Positions 44,903-53,043 of a DNA stretch of 64,000 bases are shown piece after piece. The first letter of the stretch is position 1; the number at the start of each line of letters is the position of its first letter. The stretch spans positions 62,001 through 126,000 of the forward strand of contig NZ_PVZF01000003.1 in the NCBI RefSeq assembly GCF_003002055.1, written 5' to 3'. Below the pieces are notes generated by a model. The model had not been told where the DNA came from. It was given only the letters and a program-made list of their open reading frames with translations, and did no database searches. Position numbers and translations under genes: made by a program. The DNA comes from Kineococcus rhizosphaerae (GTDB taxonomy: Bacteria > Actinomycetota > Actinomycetes > Actinomycetales > Kineococcaceae).

Positions 44903-45745
44903 CTAACCGCCCAGCGGCAGGTCGTAGTAGTCCTCGGTCTGGACGCGGGCGAACCCGACCGAGGTGTAGAGGCCGAGCGCACGGTCGTTGTCGACGGCGA
45001 CCTCGAGCCGGACCGACGTGGCGCCGCCGGCGAAGAACTCCCGGCAGACGCGGCGCAGGACGTCGCGGCCGATGCCCCGGCCCTGCGCCCGCGGGTCGAC
45101 CGCGAAGCCGTAGACCCCGCCCTGGTCGCCGTCGCGCTGCAGCCGAACGGTTCCGACGGGTTCCCCGGCGTGCTCGACGAGCAGGGTGCGCCCGGTGCGC
45201 AACCCGTCCTCCAGGTGCGTCGGCGCCTCGCCGAAGGCGGCGGTGAGCAGTCCGGTGAGCACCCCCAGGTCCGCGGCCGTGGCGTCGCGCAGGACGGTGC
45301 GGGCGTCCTCCTCCCCCGTGGCGGGCGCGTGGTCGAGCCGCAACGCGTGCTCGGAGTGCTCCAGCGGTGCCCCGAGGCGCTGCGCCAGGTGGTGCCCCGC
45401 CGCCGAGGGCCGCGGGACGATGAGCAGCGCCTGGGCGAACCCGCGCTCGCGGCAGACGCGGACGGCCGCCTCGAGCAGGGCCGACCCGATCCCCCGCCCC
45501 CGCGCACCCGGGGCGACCATGCCGACGAGTTCGACGACGCGACCGTTCCAGGTGTCGAACCCGACGTACCCCACCACCTGCCCGTCGACCGTCCACAGCA
45601 GGTCGTTGGTGTGGTCGCCGGTCCTGTCCCGCAACCCGTTCCACTCGATCTTCAGCCGGCCGCCGTCGTGGGCGACGACCTCCTGCTCGAGGGCGGCGAC
45701 GGCGCGCAGGTCGTCGGGGGACAGTCGGGTCCTGGTGTGCAGCAC
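44903..45745 (-). CDS. tandem GNAT acetyltransferase (mycothiol synthase-like)
   Basis: The product is 280 residues with two GNAT domains. The acetyl-CoA loop appears twice: GARGRGIGSALLEAA near 82 and RAQGRGIGRDVLRRV near 222. The C-terminal domain has LEVAVDNDRALGLYTSVGF. This tandem layout is shared with mycothiol synthase MshD, though that identity is not certain. GTG at 45745 lies six bases after TCGACT, which is 17 bases after TTGACC. Confidence 0.82.
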   Translation of the reverse strand: MLHTRTRLSPDDLRAVAALEQEVVAHDGGRLKIEWNGLRDRTGDHTNDLLWTVDGQVVGYVGFDTWNGRVVELVGMVAPGARGRGIGSALLEAAVRVCRERGFAQALLIVPRPSAAGHHLAQRLGAPLEHSEHALRLDHAPATGEEDARTVLRDATAADLGVLTGLLTAAFGEAPTHLEDGLRTGRTLLVEHAGEPVGTVRLQRDGDQGGVYGFAVDPRAQGRGIGRDVLRRVCREFFAGGATSVRLEVAVDNDRALGLYTSVGFARVQTEDYYDLPLGG

Positions 45746-45751
45746 CGGGTC

Positions 45752-45780
45752 AGTCGACCGGTCGCGCCGCGGGCGGTCAA
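45752..45780 (-). promoter_or_regulatory. sigma-70-type promoter with leaderless start (GNAT gene)
   Basis: On the minus strand TTGACC, 17 bases and TCGACT are followed by six bases and the GTG start at 45745, so transcription should begin at or next to the start codon. Confidence 0.6.
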
Positions 45781-45811
45781 CCGCGTTTCCCGGCCGCCCG
45801 GGCCCGGGCCG

Positions 45812-46357
45812 TCAGGCGGTGGCCCGCCGGCGGTAGGCCGCCGTCTTGTGGCGGTTGCCGCACACCTGCATCGAGCACCAGCGGCCGGCGCCGCTGCGGG
45901 AGGTGTCGTGGAAGGCCCAGCGGCACTCCGGTGCGGCGCAGAGCTTCAGCCGCGACCAGCGCCCCGAGGCGACGGCCGTCGCGACGGTTTCGACGAGGAC
46001 GTCGAGCCCGGGTGAGCCGGTGGCGGCGGCGAGCCGCAACCGGCCGGACCCGTCCGGCGCCAGACGCACCGGGAATCCGGCCAGCGCGTCCTGCCCCGCA
46101 GCGGGTCCCGCCCCGAGGAGGGCCTCGCGCAGCGCCGTCCGCAACCGCAGGACCGCGCCCAGCTCGGCCGCGTCCGGCTCGGCGCCGTCCGGTGCGGAGC
46201 CCGCGAGGTCGTGCTCGCGCCACCAGGCGGACAGGGCCTCGCCGGAGACGAGTTCGTCGGTGGCGCTGTGCTCCTGCCCGTGCCGGGTGAAGCGCCGCTC
46301 GTCGAGGGTGTTCAGGAAGTCCCGCACGAGGTCCAGGTCGCCCGCCGTCCGCATCAC
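45812..46357 (-). CDS. CGNR zinc-finger (ABATE domain) regulator
   Basis: The product is 181 residues. The N-terminal ABATE domain (DLVRDFLNTLDERRF) precedes the C-terminal zinc finger with C-x4-C (CAAPEC) and CSMQVCGNRHK, the diagnostic CGNR motif. These are putative stress transcription factors of actinobacteria. GTG at 46357 (next codon ATG) has TAATCT six bases upstream. Divergent from an epoxide hydrolase gene; an operator-like palindrome lies between. Confidence 0.88.
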   Translation of the reverse strand: MMRTAGDLDLVRDFLNTLDERRFTRHGQEHSATDELVSGEALSAWWREHDLAGSAPDGAEPDAAELGAVLRLRTALREALLGAGPAAGQDALAGFPVRLAPDGSGRLRLAAATGSPGLDVLVETVATAVASGRWSRLKLCAAPECRWAFHDTSRSGAGRWCSMQVCGNRHKTAAYRRRATA

Positions 46358-46377
46358 GACACCAGATTAGACCGTCT

Positions 46378-46405
46378 CCGGTGTTGACAGGTCGTGCGAC
46401 ACCGG
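46378..46405. promoter_or_regulatory. operator-like palindrome over the epoxide hydrolase promoter
   Basis: CCGGTGT at 46378-46384 and ACACCGG at 46399-46405 are perfect 7-base arms. They flank the -35 hexamer and abut the -10 hexamer of the epoxide hydrolase promoter, a typical repressor position. Confidence 0.55.
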
Positions 46406-46411
46406 TAATAC
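46384..46411 (+). promoter_or_regulatory. sigma-70-type promoter, leaderless
   Basis: TTGACA (46384-46389), 16 bases and TAATAC (46406-46411), then six bases to the ATG at 46418. It is the closest match to the sigma-70 consensus in the window. Confidence 0.75.
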
Positions 46412-46417
46412 GCTTGA

Positions 46418-47617
46418 ATGGTGTCGAACTCCTCCCTCCCCGAGATCGCCACCGACACCACCGCCGGTGGACCGCTGCTGCAGGTGCCCGAGGCCGACCT
46501 GGCCGACCTGCGATCCCGGCTGCGTGCGACGCGCTGGGCCACCCCCTGGCCGGTCGAGCCCTGGCAGGTGGGGACCGACGGCGCCGACCTGCGGCGCCTG
46601 GTCGCCCGCTGGGCCGACGGGTACGACTGGCGTGCCCACGAGGCGCAGATCAACGCGCTGCCCTCCCACGTCGCGGAGATCGAGGGCACCCGGGTCCACT
46701 ACCTGCGCTTCGACGCCGAACCCGGCGCCGGTCCGGACCCCCTGCCGCTCGTGCTGACCAACGGCTGGCCGAGCACCTCCTACGAGCTCGTCGGCCTCGC
46801 GCAACGGCTCTCGCAGCCGTCGCGGTTCGGTGGCGACCCGCGGGACGCCTTCACCGTGGTCGTCCCCTCCCTGCCGGGTTTCCCCTTCTCCGGGCAGCGC
46901 CCCACCCTCGACGCGCTGCCGACCCACGAGTTGTGGCACCGCCTCCTGCACGACGAGCTCGGGTTCACCCTCTACGGGGCGCACGGCGGCGACCTGGGGG
47001 CCGGGATCACCGGGTGGCTGGCGCAGGCCCACCCGGAGTCGGTGGTCGGCGTCCACCTCCTCGACGTCGACCGGACCCCGCGGGCCGGGGACACCGACCT
47101 GAGCGCCGAGGAACGCGCCTACCTCGACGCCGTCGCCGACTGGGAGGACCGCGAGGGTGCCTACGCCCACCAGCACAGCACCCGCCCGCTGACCCTGGCC
47201 CAGGGGCTGAGCGACTCCCCGTCCGGGCTGCTGGCCTGGATCCTGGAGAAGTACCGCGCGTGGAGCGACTGCGACGGGGACGTGACGGGGCACTTCGGCG
47301 ACGACTTCCTGCTCACCCAGGCGTCGCTGTACTGGTTCAGCGGCACGATCTCCACGTCGTTGCGGCCCTACTACGAACGCCGTCACGGGCTGACGCCGAC
47401 GCTGGAACGGGTGCGCGTCCCCACGGCCGTCGCCTGGTTCCCGGCCGACCTCGGCGCCCGCCCGCCGGAGTCCTGGGTGCGGCGCCGCTACGACCTGGCG
47501 CGCTTCACGCCGATGCCGCGCGGCGGTCACTTCGCCGCCGTGGAGGAACCCGAACTGCTGGCCGGTGACATCACCGCCTTCTTCGGCCCCCTGGCGCGCA
47601 CGGCGCCGACCGGGTGA
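46418..47617 (+). CDS. epoxide hydrolase (EHN-type alpha/beta hydrolase)
   Basis: The product is 399 residues. An N-terminal EHN domain (LRSRLRATRWATPWP, GYDWRAHEAQINALP) precedes the hydrolase core. The nucleophile Asp is in YGAHGGDLGAGI near 185 and the catalytic His in RGGHFAAVEEPE near 368. The oxyanion motif, normally HGWP, reads NGWPSTSYE. It hydrolyses epoxides to diols. ATG at 46418 is at the predicted transcript start. Confidence 0.9.
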   Translation: MVSNSSLPEIATDTTAGGPLLQVPEADLADLRSRLRATRWATPWPVEPWQVGTDGADLRRLVARWADGYDWRAHEAQINALPSHVAEIEGTRVHYLRFDAEPGAGPDPLPLVLTNGWPSTSYELVGLAQRLSQPSRFGGDPRDAFTVVVPSLPGFPFSGQRPTLDALPTHELWHRLLHDELGFTLYGAHGGDLGAGITGWLAQAHPESVVGVHLLDVDRTPRAGDTDLSAEERAYLDAVADWEDREGAYAHQHSTRPLTLAQGLSDSPSGLLAWILEKYRAWSDCDGDVTGHFGDDFLLTQASLYWFSGTISTSLRPYYERRHGLTPTLERVRVPTAVAWFPADLGARPPESWVRRRYDLARFTPMPRGGHFAAVEEPELLAGDITAFFGPLARTAPTG

Positions 47618-47620
47618 GGC

Positions 47621-47660
47621 GTTCCGCGCGATCGGCCCCGGGTTGCGCACCGCGCGGAAC
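47621..47660. terminator. hairpin between convergent genes
   Basis: GTTCCGCGCG and CGCGCGGAAC form a perfect 10-base stem with a 20-base loop between the convergent epoxide hydrolase and LysR genes. Confidence 0.5.
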
Positions 47661-47665
47661 CCCGG

Positions 47666-48502
47666 TCAGGCGGTCGCCGTCCGCACGAGGGCGGCCACCG
47701 CCCGCGAGCGCGAGTGGGCGGGCCAGGCGATGGCCGTCGTCACCCGCACGGCGTCGACGAGCGGCACCAGGGCGATCCCCTCGCGCGGGAAGGGGATCGC
47801 CGACGGCGGCAGGATCGCGCAGGTCCGTCGCAGCGCGACCAGTTGCAGCAGTTGCAGGTGGTCGCGGATCTCCGGCCCCGTGGGTTCGGGCAGGTTCGGG
47901 TCCGGACGGGGCCAGCGCGGCAGGGGCAGGTCGGGCAGGCCGGTGAGGTCGGCGAGTTCCAGGTGGTCGCGGGCGCTGAGGGGGTGGCCGGCGGGCAGGA
48001 CGGCCACCTGGTCCTCCACGAGGAGTTCCTCGGCGTCGAAACCCGCGGTCGAGTCCATCGGCAGGTGCAGCAGGGCGACGTCGGCGCGCCCGTCGCGCAG
48101 CATCGCCTCGGGTTCCCCGGGGCCCACCAGCGCGACCTCGACCGGGACCGCGTCGGGTTCGGCGGCGAAGGCGTCGAGGAGTTCCGCCAGCACCTCGTTG
48201 GCCGACCCCGCCTTCACGGTCAGGACGATCCCGGCGGAACCCGCCGCGGCGCGCACGGTGCGGCGTTCGGCGGCCTCGACGGCGGCCAGCGCCGCCCGCG
48301 CCTCGTCGAGCAGCACCCGTCCGGCCGCCGTGAGGGTCACGGCCCGCGGCGTGCGTTCGAGGAGTTCGACGCCCAGGCGTCGTTCGACCTGCTGGATGGC
48401 CCGCGACAGCGGCGGTTGGGCGATGCCCAGGCGCCCGGCGGCGCGCCCGAAGTGCAGCTCCTCGGCCACGGCCACGAAGTAGCGCAGCTCCCGCGTCTCC
48501 AC
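47666..48502 (-). CDS. LysR family transcriptional regulator (module 2)
   Basis: The product is 278 residues. Its N-terminus METRELRYFVAVAEELHFGR and helix-turn-helix GRAAGRLGIAQPPLSRAIQQ closely match the LysR at 20245-21078. GTG at 48502 has TAGCCT exactly six bases upstream, as in the paralogue. Divergent from the second SDR gene with the shared palindrome in between. Presumed regulator of that SDR. Confidence 0.9.
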   Translation of the reverse strand: METRELRYFVAVAEELHFGRAAGRLGIAQPPLSRAIQQVERRLGVELLERTPRAVTLTAAGRVLLDEARAALAAVEAAERRTVRAAAGSAGIVLTVKAGSANEVLAELLDAFAAEPDAVPVEVALVGPGEPEAMLRDGRADVALLHLPMDSTAGFDAEELLVEDQVAVLPAGHPLSARDHLELADLTGLPDLPLPRWPRPDPNLPEPTGPEIRDHLQLLQLVALRRTCAILPPSAIPFPREGIALVPLVDAVRVTTAIAWPAHSRSRAVAALVRTATA

Positions 48503-48522
48503 CCCGCCAGGCTACGCCCGCG

Positions 48523-48537
48523 ATACCGCAGGGGTAT
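48523..48537. promoter_or_regulatory. conserved palindrome ATACC-N5-GGTAT (LysR site, module 2)
   Basis: The same palindrome as at 21100-21114, in the same position between LysR and SDR. It is likewise followed 20 bases later by TTGGAC, then 17 bases and CGCAGG. Confidence 0.65.
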
Positions 48538-48595
48538 CGACCGGGACCGGACCGGTGTTGGACCCCGGACCGTCCCCGGGCGCAGGGTCGGGGAC

Positions 48596-49315
48596 GTGAG
48601 CGAACAGAGGACGGCGCTGGTCACCGGCGCGAACAAGGGCATCGGGTACGAGGTCGCGGCCGGCCTGGGCCGCCGGGGTTTCTCCGTCGGCGTGGGCGCG
48701 CGGGACGCGGCGCGCCGCGAGGAGGCCGTCGGGAAGCTGCGCGCGGAGGGTCTCGACGTGTTCGGGGTACCGCTCGACGTCACCTCCGGCGACAGCGTCC
48801 GCGACGCCGTGGAACTGCTGGCCGCCCGGGGCGGTCTGCACGTCCTGGTGAACAACGCGGGGATCACGGGCGGACCGCCGGCGCTGCCCTCCGAGCTCGA
48901 GGTCGACCGCCTGCGGTCCGCGGTGGAGACCAACGTCCTCGGCGTCGTGCGCGTCACCAACGCGTTCCTGCCCCAGCTGCGCGCGGCGGCCTCGCCGCGG
49001 ATCGTCTGCACGTCCAGCCGGCTCGGGTCCTTCGCGTACCAGGCCGAGAACCCCGACCCGCCGGTGTTCTGGGCCACCTACACCCCGACGAAGGCGTTCC
49101 TCAACGCCGTCGTCGTCCAGTACGCCCAGGAGCTGCGCGGGACGGGGATCCTCGTCAACGCCGCCTGCCCCGGCTACACGGCCACCGACCTGAACGACTT
49201 CGCCGGGCACCGCACCCCCGCCCAGGGCGCCGAGGTGGTCGTGCGGCTCGCGACGCTGCCGGACGACGGGCCGACGGGTGGTTTCTTCGCTGAGGAGGGC
49301 GAACTGCCCTGGTGA
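48596..49315 (+). CDS. short-chain dehydrogenase/reductase (module 2)
   Basis: The product is 239 residues. TGANKGIGYEV near residue 10, VNNAGITGG near 84, catalytic Ser in CTSSRLGS and YTPTKAFLNAV near 160. It ends GGFFAEEGELPW, matching the SDR at 21172. The GTG start, the spacing to CGCAGG and the regulator layout are all shared with that module, so this is a duplicated LysR-SDR unit. Substrate unknown. Confidence 0.9.
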   Translation: MSEQRTALVTGANKGIGYEVAAGLGRRGFSVGVGARDAARREEAVGKLRAEGLDVFGVPLDVTSGDSVRDAVELLAARGGLHVLVNNAGITGGPPALPSELEVDRLRSAVETNVLGVVRVTNAFLPQLRAAASPRIVCTSSRLGSFAYQAENPDPPVFWATYTPTKAFLNAVVVQYAQELRGTGILVNAACPGYTATDLNDFAGHRTPAQGAEVVVRLATLPDDGPTGGFFAEEGELPW

Positions 49316-49382
49316 CCACCCGTGGGCGTCGGGGTGAAGTCGCTGGCCCGGCACGCCGGCGCCGCCTACCATCGACGTCGCC

Positions 49383-50084
49383 ATGGAGAGCGAACCGCAC
49401 GTCCTGTCCCGCCGGGGGGAGACGATCACCCTCGACGCCGAGCACGTCGGTGACGTCCACCGGCACAGCGCCTTCAGCCTGTGGGACGACGCCGACGACC
49501 TGCCCGACGACGCCGACCCCGCCACGCAGGTCCGCGCCGTCGGGGAGCCGGTCCCGGTGCGGCGGGGCGACCTCGACGACGTCGCCCGCGCCGAGACGGA
49601 GGCCCTGCTGTCGCTGGCCGGGGCCGTCGACCACGCCTGCCTCGAACGCCTGCTCCCGCAGGTCGAGGTCGACGACGTCGCGCCGGACGCGCTGGCGGCC
49701 TGGCTCGTCGGGGCCGTGCAGGCCGTCAACGACGCCGCCGCACCCACGTGCAGCCTCAACGCGCTGCTGGACACCGAACTGCGCCGGTACGCCGGCATCC
49801 CGCTGATCAACGGCCGCTACCGGCTCCTCGACGCGGGCTGGTGCGACGCGGACGTGCAGCTCATGAGCCGGCGCGAGGAACCCTGGTACGCGGTCGTCGC
49901 CGACGAGCACCTGGCCGGTCTGCGCGGAGCGCTGCAGGTGAGCCTGACGTCGGTCGACTTCGGCCCCGAGGAGTACCTGACGGCCTCGGCGCTGTTCGCG
50001 TACTCGCCGCGGATCAGCCTGCACCCGGGCGAGGTCCGGATCGCCCGGGTCAGCCCCCGGATCAGCTCGCAGGTCAGCGCGTAG
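49383..50084 (+). CDS. hypothetical protein
   Basis: The product is 233 residues and I do not recognise it. It is acidic at the N-terminus (WDDADDLPDDADP), with helical Ala/Leu stretches in the middle and a beta-type C-terminus (VQLMSRREEPWYAVVADE; TASALFAYSPRISLHPGEVRIA in pieces). No signal peptide or membrane segment is seen. Codon usage matches its neighbours. Its stop overlaps the convergent ligD-polymerase gene by eleven bases. ATG at 49383 has no clear Shine-Dalgarno. Confidence 0.65.
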   Translation: MESEPHVLSRRGETITLDAEHVGDVHRHSAFSLWDDADDLPDDADPATQVRAVGEPVPVRRGDLDDVARAETEALLSLAGAVDHACLERLLPQVEVDDVAPDALAAWLVGAVQAVNDAAAPTCSLNALLDTELRRYAGIPLINGRYRLLDAGWCDADVQLMSRREEPWYAVVADEHLAGLRGALQVSLTSVDFGPEEYLTASALFAYSPRISLHPGEVRIARVSPRISSQVSA

Positions 50085-51003
50085 GGACGCGGGGTCCGGG
50101 TTCGGCCAGGGGGGCCAGGAGGTCGCCGTCGCGCGCGTACCGCGCGGCGACCTCCTCCAACGTCAACTGCCGCAACGACCCCGGGTCGTCGAGTTCGGCC
50201 CAGGTCCGCGGCGCGGCGGCGCAGGGACGGTGCCGGCCGCGCGGCGAGTACGGCGCGACGGTCGTCTTCGCGGAGTTGTTCTGGCTCCAGTCCAGCAGGA
50301 CCTTCCCGCCGCGCAGCCTCTTCGTCATGCGGCTGACCACGAGGCGCGGTCGTTCCCGCTCCATCTCCTCGGCGATCCGGTGCGCGTAGGACCGCAGGAC
50401 GTCGGCGTCCTGGCGGCCGGAGACCGCGGCGTACAGCTGCACCCCCTTCGACCCCGACGTCACGGGGTGGCACCGCAGACCGTCCTCGGCCAGCCGGTCG
50501 CGCACGGCCACGGCCACCTCGGCGCACTCGGCCAGCCCGGCCCCCTCGCCGGGGTCGAGGTCGACGACGAGCCGGTCGGGGTCGCGCACTCCCCCGCGCG
50601 GTCCCACGCGCCACTGCGGCACGTGCAGCTCCAGGGCGGCGAGGTTCACCAGCCAGACCAGGCCGGCGAGGTCGTCCAGGAGCGGGTAGCGGACCGTCTC
50701 GCGGTCCTTCGTGCTGCCGGGGACCTCGATCTCCACGGTGCGGATCCAGTCGGGCACCCCGCGCGGGACGTTCTTCTCGAAGAACGAGCCGCCGGTGACC
50801 CCGTCGGGGTAGCGCTTGCGCGTCAGGGGCCGCTGGTGCAGCTGGGCGAGCAGGGCCGGGGCCACCGCGGTGACGTAGGCGAGGACCTCCGCCTTGGTGG
50901 TCCCGGTCGCGGGGTACAGCACCTTCTCCAGCCGGCGCAGCCGCAGGTGACGTCCCTCGACGTCGACGACGGTCTCGTCGGTGCCGTGCTCGCGGGCCAC
51001 CAC
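50074..51003 (-). CDS. LigD polymerase-domain protein (NHEJ primase-polymerase)
   Basis: The product is 309 residues. LEKVLYPATGTTKAEVLAYV opens the domain, the metal-binding site is VVDLDPGEG near 165, and SGSKGVQLYAAV near 202 and VLLDWSQNNSAKTTVAPYS near 250 complete the PrimPol signature. It adds nucleotides at breaks during end joining. It is a separate gene, one base after the ligase-domain stop; GTG at 51003 or 51000. No phosphoesterase domain is present. Confidence 0.93.
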   Translation of the reverse strand: MVAREHGTDETVVDVEGRHLRLRRLEKVLYPATGTTKAEVLAYVTAVAPALLAQLHQRPLTRKRYPDGVTGGSFFEKNVPRGVPDWIRTVEIEVPGSTKDRETVRYPLLDDLAGLVWLVNLAALELHVPQWRVGPRGGVRDPDRLVVDLDPGEGAGLAECAEVAVAVRDRLAEDGLRCHPVTSGSKGVQLYAAVSGRQDADVLRSYAHRIAEEMERERPRLVVSRMTKRLRGGKVLLDWSQNNSAKTTVAPYSPRGRHRPCAAAPRTWAELDDPGSLRQLTLEEVAARYARDGDLLAPLAEPGPRVPTR

Positions 51004-51004
51004 C

Positions 51005-51997
51005 TCACTCCTGCCGCACGTCGGACGGTCCCAGGTCGGGGCGCAGTCCCCGCAGCGTCGGCTGGCGCAACCGGCCCCCGCTCGTGCGGCCGAGGTGGCG
51101 GACCTCCACGACCGCGACGGGTTCGGTGAACGTCGCCCCGGCCGCGTCGGGGCGGGGCACGTCGACCACGGGGCGGGGCAGTTCGCGTCCGGCGAGCGCC
51201 GCGCGCAGCCCCTCCTCCAGGGCGCCGTCGAGCCCGCTGCCGGCGCGGCCGGCGTAGCGCAGCCGCCCGTCGGGGCCGGGGACGGCGAGCAGCAGGGCAC
51301 CGATGCGGTCGGGGGACCCCTCGACGGGGCGCCAGCCGGCGACGAGGCAGGCCTGGTGGTGGCGGTGGGCGTGCTTGACCCAGTCGGGGCTGCGGCGGCC
51401 GGGCTGGTACGTCGAGGTGCGGCGCTTGGCGACGACGCCCTCGAGGCCCTGCTCGCGGGTGGCGGTCAGCAGGGAGGAGGCGTCGGGGTAGACCGGTGAG
51501 ACCTGCCAGGCGCGTCCGGAGGGCAGCAGCCGGTCGAGGGACTCGCGGCGGTCCTGCCAGGAGCGGTCGAGGAGCTCGACGCCGTACAGGCGCAGGACGT
51601 CGAAGGCCATGAGGGTGACGGGGGTGCGCGCGGCGGCGCGTTCGGCGGCGCGGGGGTCGCTGACGTGCAGGCGGTCGGCGAGGACGGAGAACGAGGGCAA
51701 CCCGTCGTCGAGGGCGACGACCTCGCCGTCGAGGAGGACGTCGGCGTGGGCGTCGGCGAGGGCGGTGAGCTCGGGGAACGTGGTCGAGACGTCGCGGCCG
51801 GTGCGCGAGCGCAGCACGACGGTGCCCTCGTGGACGTCGGCGAGGACGCGCATGCCGTCCCACTTGACCTCGTAGGCCCACAGGTCGCCGTCCGTGGGCA
51901 CTCCCGCGGACCGGGCGGCGGTCGCCAGCATCGGGAGCACGGTCCCACTCTGCGGCCCGTGCGGGGCCGTGGCGAGCGGGGCCTTGCCGAGCACCAC
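51005..51997 (-). CDS. ATP-dependent DNA ligase (LigD ligase domain)
   Basis: The product is 330 residues. The adenylation motif is YEVKWDGMRV near residue 43, followed by VLLDGEVVALDDG, VTLMAFDVLRL, LEGVVAKRRTSTY and the C-terminal OB fold (RIGALLLAVPG, VVEVRHLGRT). It seals double-strand breaks with Ku. Upstream partner of the separate polymerase gene. Start taken at GTG 51997; GTG 51940, nearer the domain (VLPMLAT), is possible. Confidence 0.93.
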   Translation of the reverse strand: MVLGKAPLATAPHGPQSGTVLPMLATAARSAGVPTDGDLWAYEVKWDGMRVLADVHEGTVVLRSRTGRDVSTTFPELTALADAHADVLLDGEVVALDDGLPSFSVLADRLHVSDPRAAERAAARTPVTLMAFDVLRLYGVELLDRSWQDRRESLDRLLPSGRAWQVSPVYPDASSLLTATREQGLEGVVAKRRTSTYQPGRRSPDWVKHAHRHHQACLVAGWRPVEGSPDRIGALLLAVPGPDGRLRYAGRAGSGLDGALEEGLRAALAGRELPRPVVDVPRPDAAGATFTEPVAVVEVRHLGRTSGGRLRQPTLRGLRPDLGPSDVRQE

Positions 51998-52002
51998 CTT
52001 CC

Positions 52003-52021
52003 ATTGGTTAGGCTGGCCTCA
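52003..52021 (+). promoter_or_regulatory. DtxR/IdeR iron box upstream of the SIP pair
   Basis: This 19-mer matches the consensus at 14 of 19 positions, with the GGTTAGGCT core intact and TAGGCT as a likely -10. It is about 30 bases before the siderophore-interacting protein gene. Confidence 0.7.
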
Positions 52022-52050
52022 CACATCGGGGGTCGAGGAGCGGGGTGGGC

Positions 52051-53043
52051 ATGAGCACGGGCACGGGCGTCGAGGTGCGGGCGCGGCGGGCGGCGTACGC
52101 CCTGTACGAGGTGCGGGTCGCGGCCGTGCAGCGGGTCGGGACGAGCTTCGCCCGGATCACGGTGACGTCCCCCGACCTGGGCGGGTTCGGCGTCGCCGGG
52201 TTCGACCAGCGGTTCAAGGTGCTCCTGCTGCCGCAGCCGTTCGCGGCCTACGACGTCCCCGAGGGCGACTGGTACACGTGGTGGCGCGAGCTGCCCGAGG
52301 CGGTCCGCCCGACGATGCGCACCTACACGGTGCGCGCGTTCCGGCCCGAGACGCTGGACGCGCAGGCCGAGCTCGACATCGACTTCGTGCTGCACGGCGT
52401 CGCGGACGGGCACGCCGGCCCGGCGTCGTCCTGGGCGGCGCAGGCGGCGGTCGGCGACCCCCTCGTGCTGGTGGGTCCCACCGCTCCCGGCGAGGGCCGG
52501 ATGTGGGGCGTGGAGTGGGCCCCGCCCGCCGAGGCCCGCACCCTGCTGCTGGCCGGCGACGAGACCGCGGTCCCGGCGGTGTCGGCGATCCTGGAGCAGC
52601 TGCCGCCGGGGGTGAAGGCGACGGCGCTGCTGGAGGTCCCCACCTCCGGTGACTTCCTCGACCTGCCCTCCCCCGCGGACCTGACGGTGGAGTGGCTGCC
52701 GCGCAACGGGTCCCACCCGGCGGGGGAACTGCTGCAGAGGCGCGTGCACGAGGTGGCGTCGGCGCTCGTCGACGAGGTGTCCTCGCCCGCCGACGCTGAC
52801 CTCGACGCCGACCTGGACGCCGACCTGGACGCCGAGCTCGACGCGGAGGAGGACACCGGCATCCTCTGGGAGGTCCCCGAGCAGGCCGAGGCCAGCGGCC
52901 CGGAGGCGCTGTACGCGTGGCTGGCCGGGGAGTGCGGGGTCGTCAAGGCCCTGCGGCGCCACCTCGTGCGCGAGGTCGGCGTCCCGCGGACCTCGGTGGC
53001 GTTCATGGGGTACTGGCGCGAAGGCCGCGCCGAGGGTGAGTGA
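52051..53043 (+). CDS. siderophore-interacting protein (ferric-siderophore reductase), first copy
   Basis: The product is 330 residues from ATG 52051 (GAGGAG ten bases upstream; GTG 52045 is in frame). The FAD motif is MRTYTVRAFRP near 90, the siderophore-interacting domain contains LLLAGDETAVPAVSAILEQLP, and it ends VAFMGYWREGR. An acidic repeat of Asp-Ala-Asp-Leu units (about 248-268) interrupts the NAD-binding half. These enzymes reduce ferric siderophores in the cytoplasm. It lies behind an iron box. Confidence 0.9.
   Translation: MSTGTGVEVRARRAAYALYEVRVAAVQRVGTSFARITVTSPDLGGFGVAGFDQRFKVLLLPQPFAAYDVPEGDWYTWWRELPEAVRPTMRTYTVRAFRPETLDAQAELDIDFVLHGVADGHAGPASSWAAQAAVGDPLVLVGPTAPGEGRMWGVEWAPPAEARTLLLAGDETAVPAVSAILEQLPPGVKATALLEVPTSGDFLDLPSPADLTVEWLPRNGSHPAGELLQRRVHEVASALVDEVSSPADADLDADLDADLDAELDAEEDTGILWEVPEQAEASGPEALYAWLAGECGVVKALRRHLVREVGVPRTSVAFMGYWREGRAEGE
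52792..52854 (+). repeat. 12-bp tandem repeat encoding an acidic Asp-Ala-Asp-Leu stretch
   Basis: About five imperfect copies of a 12-base unit encode ADLDADLDADLDAELDAEED within the first SIP protein. The second SIP protein has no such insertion. Confidence 0.85.
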
